Source: Myxococcales bacterium
GTDB lineage: Bacteria; Myxococcota; Myxococcia; Myxococcales; Myxococcaceae
Direction of reading: 5' to 3'
NCBI GenBank assembly: GCA_003153055.1
Contig: PMBV01000169.1
Span: 1-16,953 of the forward strand
Length of the DNA: 16,953 bases
Part shown: in pieces, positions 1 to 7,479 of the stretch
How the letters are laid out: the number at the start of each line of letters is the position of its first letter
Position numbering within the stretch: the first letter of the stretch is position 1
Position numbers and translations under genes: made by a program
The notes under the pieces: model-generated
Databases searched by the model: none
The model's input: the letters and a program-made list of their open reading frames with translations, nothing else
Told to the model about the DNA's origin: nothing

Positions 1-33
1 CCCCGTGCTCCGTCCCCGTGCTCCGTGCTCCGT
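1..33. repeat. short tandem repeat at the window edge
   Basis: The 13-mer CCCCGTGCTCCGT occurs twice head to tail (1-13 and 14-26), followed by a partial third copy GCTCCGT (27-33). The array may continue to the left of the window. It lies in sequence with no convincing gene. Confidence 0.6.
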
Positions 34-303
34 GCGAGCGGGCAGGACGGTACGAGTGGCCGTTGCCCTGAGGTGCGAGGGTCTGGCCCGGTCCCTGGGC
101 ACCGAGGCGGTCAGACCAGCCCCTCGACCCGAAGGCGGGGTGAGGACGTGAGAAGTGTCGATCCTGCCTCTGCACCACTCGACCGACGGGCCGAGGGGCA
201 CGTGACGCTGGTCCGGGAGGCCCCGATGACCCAGGTCCGTGACTCGCGGGGGTAAGGGCCCAATGGAAGAGCAGCTTCCATTCCTGACAGTTGGCCCCAT
301 CCC
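34..303. other. gene-poor stretch downstream of the permease
   Basis: No gene can be supported here. One plus-strand frame is open from the window edge to a stop at 253-255, but its translation is low-complexity, rich in Arg, Gly, Ser and Pro, and looks like chance read-through in GC-rich DNA. The stretch contains one copy of GACCAGCCCCTCGACC (114-129), whose core recurs twice in the other large intergenic region of the window, and a hairpin at 262-282. Confidence 0.5.
262..282 (-). terminator. possible terminator hairpin after the permease gene
   Basis: AATGGAAG (262-269) and CTTCCATT (275-282) form a perfect 8-bp stem with a 5-nt loop, starting 22 nt past the permease stop codon. On the minus strand the stem is followed by GGGCCC, not a T-run, so this is not a classical intrinsic terminator. 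It could be a 3'-end stabilising stem or part of a factor-dependent stop. Confidence 0.3.
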
Positions 304-1563
304 TCACTGTGCGAACCGTTGGTACACCAGACACGCCACAGTGACGCCCCCAATCCAGCCAAGGAGCGGGCCCACGAACAGCAGCACGCCCATGCAGGCC
401 AAGAGCGCGACGGCCGCGAGGAGCCTCATCTTCGCGCGCAGCAGCCTCACCGCCGCGGCCATGGACAGTACATACGTGGCCAAGAACGAAGATGTGGAAT
501 ACGGCAAGAGGTCGGCCATGCCCACCGGGGTGACGAGGGAGACGCAGATGGCCACCGCGCACGCTCCGCCGAGCGCAAGGAGCGCCGGCCGTGGCACACC
601 AGAGGACGAGCTCCGGCCCAGCCAGCGAGGGAGCTCACCGCGCTGGGCCAGCGACGCGACGAGCCGACTGGTGCCAGCCACGTACCCATTGAGGGGAATG
701 AAGCAGAGCAAGAATCCGCCCAAGCCCACGATGCGCGAGTCATTGGCGCCGAACGCGCCCCCGGCCAAGAACGCCAGCGGAGCCTGCCCACCCAGCGCGG
801 GTCCATAGGCGCGGCAGCCGATGGTCGCCACCGCGAGCGCCAGGGAGACGACGCCGACGAGCACGACGGCCAGGGCGCTGGCCCACCAGATGTCCCTGGG
901 GCGCTTGAAGTCCTTCGCGAGTGGCGTGATGGCCTCCCACCCGACGAAGGCCCAGAACAACTGCACCGCGGCGACGCCCACCGCGCCGGCTCCATGTGGG
1001 AGCATGGGCGTGAACGCGGCCGACTCCACCCGTGGCAGCGCGCCCGCGACGATGGCCAACAGCCCGAGGAGGATGGCCGAGAGCGTGACCACCTGCGCGG
1101 TGGCGCTCAGTCTCAAGCCCCCGAAGTTCAGCGCGTAGGCCAGGAGCACCATGCCGGCGCCCAAGAGCCGGGCCAACCCGTCTCCGCCGCCGAGTGCGCT
1201 GGCCCCGTACTGCCCGGCGATGAGCGCGGCGACGAGCGTCCCGGTGGGGACCTGCGCGACGAAGAGCCAGCCCGCCACCGCGCCCCAGCGTCGGCCGAAG
1301 GCGCGGGCGATGGTGTCGGAGAAGCCGCCCGAGTCGGGCCGTTGGACGCACAGGGCCGCGTAGGTCAGGGCCATGGGAGCGGAGAGCATCACCAAAAAGA
1401 GCCACGCGATGAGCGAACCTGGGCCGGCGGTCTCGGCGGCGATGGACGGTAACACGAGCACTCCGGTGCCCAGCACCGAGCCCGCGTACAGCGCCACCCC
1501 ATGCCAGAGACCGAGGGTGGCCGGCGCTTCGATTTCCGCTTCGCTCGTCATCACCTGCTCCAT
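304..1563 (-). CDS. APC-superfamily amino-acid permease, YjeH-like exporter
   Basis: A 419-residue, strongly hydrophobic protein with about 12 predicted membrane segments, the usual APC length. The N-terminal glycine-rich segment (YAGSVLGTGVLVLPS, about residues 26-40), the GWLFVAQVPTGT stretch and the FWAFVGWEAITPLAKDFKRP stretch follow the order and spacing I recall for E. coli YjeH, an inner-membrane exporter of methionine and branched-chain amino acids. By family it should move amino acids or related amines across the cytoplasmic membrane; substrate and direction are inferred. The ATG at 1561-1563 has AAGGAG about 10 nt upstream; a second in-frame ATG at 1549-1551 has GGAG 6 nt upstream and may be the true start (415 aa). 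It diverges from a MocR-type regulator, an arrangement that often means the regulator controls the transporter. Confidence 0.85.
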   Translation of the reverse strand: MEQVMTSEAEIEAPATLGLWHGVALYAGSVLGTGVLVLPSIAAETAGPGSLIAWLFLVMLSAPMALTYAALCVQRPDSGGFSDTIARAFGRRWGAVAGWLFVAQVPTGTLVAALIAGQYGASALGGGDGLARLLGAGMVLLAYALNFGGLRLSATAQVVTLSAILLGLLAIVAGALPRVESAAFTPMLPHGAGAVGVAAVQLFWAFVGWEAITPLAKDFKRPRDIWWASALAVVLVGVVSLALAVATIGCRAYGPALGGQAPLAFLAGGAFGANDSRIVGLGGFLLCFIPLNGYVAGTSRLVASLAQRGELPRWLGRSSSSGVPRPALLALGGACAVAICVSLVTPVGMADLLPYSTSSFLATYVLSMAAAVRLLRAKMRLLAAVALLACMGVLLFVGPLLGWIGGVTVACLVYQRFAQ

Positions 1564-1603
1564 GCCGTCACGCTCCTTCTGAAGCCTTGTTGTCCTCGCT
1601 CAG

Positions 1604-1649
1604 AGTGGATCTCACAATGGCCGGTTCCGCGCGCATCGATAGGTCCACT
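1604..1649. promoter_or_regulatory. candidate MocR operator: imperfect inverted repeat in the divergent intergenic region
   Basis: AGTGGATCT (1604-1612) and AGGTCCACT (1641-1649) are inverted repeats matching at 8 of 9 positions, with centres about 37 bp apart. They lie in the 97-bp gap between the permease and the MocR-type gene. The right half-site abuts a possible -10 (TATGTT, 1649-1654) of the regulator. MocR proteins commonly bind paired half-sites in such gaps. Use as an operator is inferred. Confidence 0.4.
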
Positions 1650-1654
1650 ATGTT
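1649..1654 (+). promoter_or_regulatory. possible -10 element for a leaderless regulator transcript
   Basis: TATGTT matches the sigma70 -10 consensus at 4 of 6 positions and lies 6 nt before the ATG at 1661. No ribosome binding site precedes that ATG, so transcription could begin at or next to the start codon. I see no good -35 element. Confidence 0.25.
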
Positions 1655-1660
1655 TTGGCC

Positions 1661-3133
1661 ATGAGAACCCCGGTGCGCGGGCTGGTGCCCATTCTCGCGG
1701 TGGATCGACGGTCGCCCGTGCCTCTGGGGCAGCAGGTCTACGAGGCGTATCGCGGCGCCATCATCGAGCAACGGATTCGCGCCGGTCAGCCGCTGCCCTC
1801 CAGTCGCACGCTGGCTGCCGAGCTCCGAGTGTCGCGAATCGTCGTCGTCACCGCCTTCGAGCAGCTCGTCGCCGAGGGCTATGTGGAGACGAGCCGCGGC
1901 TCCGGTACCTTCGCCACGCGCCGGCTCCCCGAGGAGGCGCTCTCCACCCGAGCGGGTCAGCCGCTCCCGGAGGCGAAGTCGGGCGCGAGGCGGGTGGCAC
2001 GGCGGCCCACGTTGGAAGGCACGAGCCCCGAGCCCTGGACCCAGGGGACGGGCCCCTTCCGAATGAGTCAGCCGGCGCTGGAGCAGTTCCCCTTCCGAGT
2101 GTGGGCGAGCCTCTGCGCCCGGTACGCGAGGAACCCCACGCGTTCGCTCCTGGCCTACGGAGACGCCCTCGGCCACCGTCCGCTGCGGGAAGCCCTGGCC
2201 CACTCGCTGCGCATCTCCCGTGGCGTGCGCTGTGAGCCCGAGCACATCATGGTGGTGAGCGGCTCCCAGCAGGGGCTGGACCTCTGCGCACGCGTGTTGC
2301 TCGAGCCAGGCGCGCCGGTGTGGATGGAGGAGCCTGGCTACGCAGGCGCGAGGAACGCGTTTCGGCTGGCCGGCGCGCGGCTGGTACCGGTGCCGGTGGA
2401 CGCCGAAGGGCTGGACGTCGCCAGCGGTGAAGCCAGGTGCCCTCGCGCCCGAGCAGTCTACGTCACGCCGTCGCACCAGTTCCCGCTGGGCATGACGCTG
2501 AGTGCCGCCCGGAGGATGCAATTGCTGGCGTGGGCGCGGCGAAGCGGCGCGTGGATCATCGAGGACGACTACGACAGTGAGTACCGCTACGAGAGCCTCC
2601 CCATCGCGGCGCTCCAGGGGCTCGATCGCGCTCAGCGGGTCATCTACCTGGGAACCTTGAGCAAGGTGCTCTTCCCTTCGCTGAGGCTGGGCTACCTGGT
2701 GCTCCCGCCCGACCTCGTGGAGCCCTTCCGGCAGGTGCGAGACACCATGGACATCTTCCCCGCGAGCGTCCCTCAGGCCGTGCTGGCGGACTTCATCACC
2801 GAGGGGCACTACGCCAGACACCTCAGGCGAATGCGGGTGCTCTACCGGGAGCGGCGCACGGCGCTCGTCACGGCGCTCAAGGCCGAGCTCGGGCCCGACT
2901 GCGAAATCCTCGGTGACCAGGCGGGGATGCACCTGGTCGTCGCACTTCCGGGCGTGAAACGAGACAGAGACGTGGCCGTGCGAGCAGGAGCGCTGGGCCT
3001 TCGCGCCATGCCCCTCTCGGAGACCTGGCTCGGTCGCGCCCGACGTCAGGGCCTGGTGCTGGGCTACGGAGGAGTTCCTGCACGGCAGGCGAGAGAAGCC
3101 GTGCGGGTGCTGGCGCGCGCGCTGACCTCGTGA
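1661..3133 (+). CDS. MocR/PdxR-type transcriptional regulator (GntR helix-turn-helix fused to a PLP aminotransferase-like domain)
   Basis: A 490-residue protein of typical MocR length. Residues about 22-85 form a GntR-type winged helix (LPSSRTLAAELRVSR, then a region ending RGSGTF). The rest is a fold-type-I aminotransferase domain with EDDYDSEYRY (D302 being the expected contact to the PLP ring nitrogen) and TLSKVLFPSLRLGY, where K335 is the expected Schiff-base lysine. Family members are DNA-binding regulators that sense PLP or an amino-acid or amine ligand through this domain and rarely act as enzymes. It probably controls the divergent permease and itself. ATG 1661 is preferred over an in-frame TTG at 1655; neither has a ribosome binding site, so translation may be leaderless. 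It is followed by 202 bp before the next gene. Confidence 0.92.
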   Translation: MRTPVRGLVPILAVDRRSPVPLGQQVYEAYRGAIIEQRIRAGQPLPSSRTLAAELRVSRIVVVTAFEQLVAEGYVETSRGSGTFATRRLPEEALSTRAGQPLPEAKSGARRVARRPTLEGTSPEPWTQGTGPFRMSQPALEQFPFRVWASLCARYARNPTRSLLAYGDALGHRPLREALAHSLRISRGVRCEPEHIMVVSGSQQGLDLCARVLLEPGAPVWMEEPGYAGARNAFRLAGARLVPVPVDAEGLDVASGEARCPRARAVYVTPSHQFPLGMTLSAARRMQLLAWARRSGAWIIEDDYDSEYRYESLPIAALQGLDRAQRVIYLGTLSKVLFPSLRLGYLVLPPDLVEPFRQVRDTMDIFPASVPQAVLADFITEGHYARHLRRMRVLYRERRTALVTALKAELGPDCEILGDQAGMHLVVALPGVKRDRDVAVRAGALGLRAMPLSETWLGRARRQGLVLGYGGVPARQAREAVRVLARALTS

Positions 3134-3242
3134 CGCCGCAGCGCGTCGGTCGTCGGAAGGACCCGTGGCGATCAACTCGGTCCGGCTGATCCACATCATC
3201 GGACACCTGGGTCGGCGAGCCAGAACCGCGCAAGGTCTCTCT

Positions 3243-3272
3243 TTGGTACAAGTAGGCAAACAAATCTATAAT
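3243..3272 (+). promoter_or_regulatory. sigma70-type promoter of the acyl-CoA dehydrogenase/ETF operon
   Basis: TTGGTA (3243-3248, 4 of 6 matches to the -35 consensus) and TATAAT (3267-3272, perfect -10) are separated by 18 bp inside a conspicuously AT-rich island (about 3241-3285). The predicted transcription start is near 3279, giving a leader of about 57 nt before the ATG at 3336. The island is the most AT-rich stretch I noticed in the window. Confidence 0.65.
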
Positions 3273-3335
3273 AATTAACGCAGTAGGACAGTAAATGTCT
3301 GTGCTACGCCCTGCGCTCCGCTCAGGAGGGGCTCA

Positions 3336-5585
3336 ATGGGCACATTGGTGAAGACCACGTCCGGAAGCGCTGCACCCACGCTGGGCACATTGCCGGGAGA
3401 CGAGGTGCGGCAGGTGATGTGGCGCTACGCCGACCGCTTCGACCTCCAGATGCTGGTGCAGTCGGCGAGGTCAGCGGCGCGTGGGCCCGTCGCCCGCCTG
3501 GTCGCCGCGGGGGCGCGTCACTCGCACGAGTGGACCGAAGAGAAGAGCCGGCTGCTCTCGGTGTTCGACGAGGCCGGGCTCACCTCCCTGGGCGCCGACC
3601 CCGAGCACGGCGGGCTCGTGGAAGGTCCCAAGAACTTGGCCCTGGCCCTGGCGGCCTTCGAGATGGCGTGGGTGGACGGCGGAGCGGCGACCGGAGGCAT
3701 GGCCGGGCACCTGGCGTTGGCGCCGATCCACGAGCGTGGCACGCCCGAGCAGAAGGCGCTGTACGCCGCGCGCACCATGCCGCTCAAGCCGGGGGAGGAG
3801 CGAAAAGCCTGGCGCGGGGCCTTCGCGCTCACCGAGCCCTTGCCCTACGTCGGCGTCGACACCAACACGCTCTCGGGCACCTTGGCCGTGGTCGCCTGGG
3901 AGCCGGGGAAAGAGCCGATGCTCAAGGTCGAGAAGCGCGGGCGCTTCATTACCAACATGGGCTTCGCGAACTTCGTCACCGCGGCCGTCGCCTCGTCGGA
4001 CCCACGCATCAAGGGCAGTTGCATGGTGATTCTCGAGGAAGGCGACGTGGGCACCTTCGACCGGGGCGTCCCGACGAAGAAGCTGGTGCACCAGCTCAGC
4101 TCGACGAATGACCCCATCTTCAGCCTCACCGTGCCGGCCAGCCGCATCGTCGGTGGCTACACCGTGAAAGACGGCGTCATCATTCCCAACTCCGATCACA
4201 GCGAAGTCATCGCCGCGGTGTTTCGCCGCACGCGGGTGACAGTGGGCCTGATGACGGCCGCCAAGCTCCTCTCGGCGGTGGAGCCCGTCATTCGCTACGG
4301 TCGAGGCCGGTTTCGCGGCGGAGAGATGGGCACACCCGGCACGCCTCGCTTCGACCTCGGGCTCCAGCAGCGGGAAGACGTGCTCCACCGCCTGGTCGAC
4401 ATCTGGGCGACGGGAGAAGCGGCGGCCTCCATGGGCTTCACCGCCGCGAGGCTGTTCGACGAGTTCGAGCAACTCGAGCGCCGCAAAGAAGCGCTGTTCA
4501 AGGAGCGCAAGGTGACCAGCGGCCGCGCCCAGTACAAGGCGCTCAAGGAGCTGGAGCCCCTGGCCATCGAGTACGTCAAGCTCGCCGGGAAGCCGGCCGG
4601 GGAGCGAGACGAGGCGCGGCTCCAGGCGCTCGAGGCTGACCCGCTGGTGCAATTCGTCGTGAAGGACGCGCTGGCCAACGTGCTCTGCCCGGCGACCAAG
4701 CTGTGGAACACCGGCCATGGCGCCAACATGATGCGGGAGGCCGTCAGCTTGATGGGTGGCTACGGCATCACCGAGGACTGCCCGGGCTTCCTCGGCCAGA
4801 AGTGGATGGATGCCCAGCTCGAGGCCACCTACGAGGGGCCCGAGGCGGTGCAGCGGCGCCAGCTCACCGCCACCATGACCAGCGACGTCTTCCTCGCCCA
4901 GCTCGAGCAGTGGGTGGTCGAGCTGCGGAGCGCCGCCGACCGTCACCCTGGGACCGGCGCCTGCGCACTCGGCTCGGCCATCGAGCTGTGGCTGTGGACC
5001 ACCCGCCACCTGCTCGCGACGAAGGACGCGCTTGGCAAGGCCCTGTACCACGAGCGCCGCCAGGGCGTGACGTTCCCCCTCGCCGATGCGCTGTGCTGGC
5101 TGGTCGCGTCGCGGCTGCAAATACTCGACCTCCTTGTGTTGGAAGAGAAGGGCCAGGAGAACCCAGCCCTCGCCGAGAGTCTCCCGGGCACCGTCGCCTT
5201 CTTCAGCGACCTCTGCCATGTGCAGGCCGCGCGCGCCGCGGGCGAGGTGGGCCGCATCTGCGCCGAGCTGGTGCACGGCTACAACTGGCACCCGACCTGG
5301 GGCGCTGGCTGCGAAGCGTGCCCGAGCGACTCCGTCGACGCCCTCGAGAGCCTGATGCCAGGCTTCGCGGCCTGCGCGCGGGGCCTCGGCGACGTGGTGG
5401 AGAGCGACGGCACCCACGCCCCCAAGGCCGGCCCCTGCGTGAAGCTCAGCGGCCTCGAGGGCTTCGTGCGGCTCCGGGGGAAGCTCGACGGGTGTCTGAG
5501 CGGCTCGCGGCTCGCCAAGGACCGGGCGGCCCATGCGCTCACCCAGGTGATGATTCCCGAGGCGCTGGACTACCCGCTGTCGTGA
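3336..5585 (+). CDS. large acyl-CoA dehydrogenase-family flavoprotein with C-terminal extension
   Basis: A 749-residue protein. Residues about 60-515 carry the acyl-CoA dehydrogenase core: FALTEP (E167), the FITNMGFANFV strand, GGYGITED (474-481) and the LEATYEGPEAVQR segment, where E500 aligns with the catalytic glutamate of medium-chain acyl-CoA dehydrogenase. Such enzymes remove the alpha and beta hydrogens of an acyl-CoA onto FAD and pass electrons to an ETF. Ordinary members have 380-400 residues; long members near 600 carry a helical C-terminal domain. This one adds about 230 residues after the core, largely helical, with a Cys-rich segment (GCEACPSD) near residue 660. The substrate cannot be read from sequence. 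AGGAGGG at 3324-3330 sets the start. It leads a four-gene unit with its own quinone oxidoreductase and ETF genes, so its electron route is probably dedicated. Confidence 0.88.
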   Translation: MGTLVKTTSGSAAPTLGTLPGDEVRQVMWRYADRFDLQMLVQSARSAARGPVARLVAAGARHSHEWTEEKSRLLSVFDEAGLTSLGADPEHGGLVEGPKNLALALAAFEMAWVDGGAATGGMAGHLALAPIHERGTPEQKALYAARTMPLKPGEERKAWRGAFALTEPLPYVGVDTNTLSGTLAVVAWEPGKEPMLKVEKRGRFITNMGFANFVTAAVASSDPRIKGSCMVILEEGDVGTFDRGVPTKKLVHQLSSTNDPIFSLTVPASRIVGGYTVKDGVIIPNSDHSEVIAAVFRRTRVTVGLMTAAKLLSAVEPVIRYGRGRFRGGEMGTPGTPRFDLGLQQREDVLHRLVDIWATGEAAASMGFTAARLFDEFEQLERRKEALFKERKVTSGRAQYKALKELEPLAIEYVKLAGKPAGERDEARLQALEADPLVQFVVKDALANVLCPATKLWNTGHGANMMREAVSLMGGYGITEDCPGFLGQKWMDAQLEATYEGPEAVQRRQLTATMTSDVFLAQLEQWVVELRSAADRHPGTGACALGSAIELWLWTTRHLLATKDALGKALYHERRQGVTFPLADALCWLVASRLQILDLLVLEEKGQENPALAESLPGTVAFFSDLCHVQAARAAGEVGRICAELVHGYNWHPTWGAGCEACPSDSVDALESLMPGFAACARGLGDVVESDGTHAPKAGPCVKLSGLEGFVRLRGKLDGCLSGSRLAKDRAAHALTQVMIPEALDYPLS

Positions 5586-5598
5586 GGACCTTCAGCCG

Positions 5599-7449
5599 AT
5601 GGACGACGTGACCAGCTCGCGACCAACGATGACGGTGGACATCGCCTGTGTCGGCTTCGGCCCGGCCATGGGTGGGTTCCTCACCACGCTTTCCCAGGGG
5701 CTGGGGCAGAACCCCGACGGCACGCCTACCATCGCCAGCCAAGCCTCGCCGGGACTGCCGCTGCAGGTCGTCTGCTACGAGCGCGGCGAAGACGTCGGCT
5801 TCGGTGTCTCGGGCGTGGCCACGAAGGCCCGGGGCATTCGCGCCACGTTTCCTCAGCTGGAGCCGTCGAGCATTCCCCTGGCTCACGACGTGAAGAGCGA
5901 GAAGCTCGTCTACCTGTTGGACCCCGGCAAGGCGAGCCGGCGGTCGGTGGCCGTGCGCGCCGCCGACGCCCTGGTGCGCGCCAGCCGCCGGGTGTTGCCC
6001 TTTCGCAACCACGGGCTCGAGCTGCCCTACATCCCTCCGTTCCTGAGGAAGGAAGAGGGGCTCTTGCTGTCCATTGGACAGTTCAATCAGTGGGTCGCCT
6101 CTCAGTTGATGGCCACGGGCGCTGTGCAAATCTGGCCGGGCATGCCGGTGAGCGAACCGTTGGTGGAGCAGGACAAGGTCGTCGGCGTCCGCCTCGTCGA
6201 CCAGGGCACCGACGCGGCGGGCCACCCAGACGCGAACTTCAGCCCAGGCATGGACATTCGCGCGGCGTTGACGGTGGTGGGCGACGGGCCGGTGGGGCCG
6301 GTGGGGCGACGCCTCGACGAGCGCTTCGGGCTCCCCGAGGGGCACCACCAGCGCGACTGGGCGGTGGGCATGAAGATGGTGGTGGAGCTGACCAAGGACT
6401 CGCCGCTCCAGCCAGGCACCGTCATTCACACCTTCGGCTACCCAGAGCCGGAGATATTCGGCTTCCTATATGTCTACGCTGACCGCTCGGCCTCGGTGGG
6501 CATCTTCGTGCCGTCGTGGCAGCACAGCCCCATCCGCACGAGCTACCGCTACCTCCAGCACTGGATGATGCACCCCTACCTCTGGCCGGGGCTCCAGGGC
6601 GGGACGATGCGCTCCTGGGGTGCGAAGACGCTCCAGGAATCGGGCCGCCGCGGAGAGCCCCACCTGGTGGGCGACGGCTACGCCCGCATCGGCGAGGGCT
6701 CGGGGAGCACCAACGTGCTCACCGGCTCGGGCGTCGACGAAGCGTGGACCTCGGGCGTGCACCTCGGCGAGGGGGTGCTCGAGCTGCTCGCGTCGGGCCA
6801 GCCCTTCACCCGAGAGAACCTCGAGAAGGCCTACGTCCGCCGCCGCCGTGGGAGCTGGCTCGACGAAGAGAGTTGGGTCGCCGAGAAGGCCCGCGATGGC
6901 TTCCAGGCGGGGTTGATTCCCGGGCTCCTCGGCATGGGGCTGACCGGCCTCACCAGCGGCGCGTTGAATCTGCCAGGCGGCTCTCGCCCGGTCTCGCCCC
7001 CGCCCTCACTCGAGGCGTACTACCGCGGGCGCATTGCTCCCGCCGAGCTCGAGGCCATCAAGAAGGCCTGCGCCGAGAAGGGCGAGCCGCTCCACGACGC
7101 GGTGATGGACCGGGCGGGCTGGCCGGCGATTCCCTTCGACGGGAAGCTCCTCGTCTCGCACCAGGACGCGCTCCTGATGGGCGGGAAGGTGCAGGCGCCC
7201 GGTGGTTATGCCAACCACGTCGTCTTCGTCGACCCGGCGCTGTGCGACGCCTGTGGGGCCAAGGTGTGCATCGAGGTGTGCTCCGGCCAGGCCATCTCTC
7301 CCGCGCCGGGAGTGCCACGGTTCGACCGCGAGAAGTGCGTGCACTGTGGAGCGTGCGTCTGGAGTTGCACGGGGCGCGCGGGCGGCCTCGAGCGAGGCAA
7401 CATCGAGCTGAGGGCCGGCGCTGGTGGGCTGCACTCGGTCGAGAACTGA
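5599..7449 (+). CDS. ETF-quinone-oxidoreductase-like flavoprotein with C-terminal eight-cysteine ferredoxin domain (FixC-FixX-like)
   Basis: A 616-residue protein. The N-terminus has an FAD-binding Rossmann segment (IACVGFGPAMGG, from about residue 14). The middle follows ETF-QO order: GDGPVGPVGRRLDERFGL, then FGYPEPEIFGFLYVY, then a GFQAGLIPGLLGMG stretch (from 434) where ETF-QO has its membrane-contacting helix. Residues 549-590 hold Cys549, 552, 557, 561 (C-x2-C-x4-C-x3-C) and Cys580, 583, 586, 590 (C-x2-C-x2-C-x3-C). Human ETF-QO uses four cysteines for one [4Fe-4S] cluster, so eight suggest two clusters, as in FixX-type ferredoxins. Likely role: take electrons from the ETF encoded downstream and reduce membrane quinone. 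It starts 13 nt after the dehydrogenase stop. An alternative ATG at 5629 sits just before the first beta strand but lacks a ribosome binding site. Confidence 0.85.
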   Translation: MDDVTSSRPTMTVDIACVGFGPAMGGFLTTLSQGLGQNPDGTPTIASQASPGLPLQVVCYERGEDVGFGVSGVATKARGIRATFPQLEPSSIPLAHDVKSEKLVYLLDPGKASRRSVAVRAADALVRASRRVLPFRNHGLELPYIPPFLRKEEGLLLSIGQFNQWVASQLMATGAVQIWPGMPVSEPLVEQDKVVGVRLVDQGTDAAGHPDANFSPGMDIRAALTVVGDGPVGPVGRRLDERFGLPEGHHQRDWAVGMKMVVELTKDSPLQPGTVIHTFGYPEPEIFGFLYVYADRSASVGIFVPSWQHSPIRTSYRYLQHWMMHPYLWPGLQGGTMRSWGAKTLQESGRRGEPHLVGDGYARIGEGSGSTNVLTGSGVDEAWTSGVHLGEGVLELLASGQPFTRENLEKAYVRRRRGSWLDEESWVAEKARDGFQAGLIPGLLGMGLTGLTSGALNLPGGSRPVSPPPSLEAYYRGRIAPAELEAIKKACAEKGEPLHDAVMDRAGWPAIPFDGKLLVSHQDALLMGGKVQAPGGYANHVVFVDPALCDACGAKVCIEVCSGQAISPAPGVPRFDREKCVHCGACVWSCTGRAGGLERGNIELRAGAGGLHSVEN

Positions 7450-7479
7450 CGAACCACGAAGCATTGGGAGGGTTGATTC

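Noticed and set aside
25..255. Small plus-strand gene at the left edge
   Set aside because: The frame is open without interruption from the window edge, but the translation lacks any domain or periodicity, no ribosome binding site precedes the ATG, and the sequence includes a tandem repeat.
319..1452. Long plus-strand open frame antisense to the permease
   Set aside because: Its translation is highly charged and low in complexity (rich in Arg, Glu, Gly, His and Gln), as expected from the antisense of a GC-rich membrane-protein gene. The minus-strand frame has a clear APC fold.
1568..3259. Long minus-strand open frame antisense to the MocR-type gene
   Set aside because: It is Arg/His-rich without any recognisable motif, while the plus-strand frame carries complete GntR and aminotransferase motifs.
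3471..5534. Long minus-strand open frame antisense to the acyl-CoA dehydrogenase
   Set aside because: A product of high third-position GC on the coding strand; no family motif. The plus-strand gene has the catalytic glutamate and a ribosome binding site.
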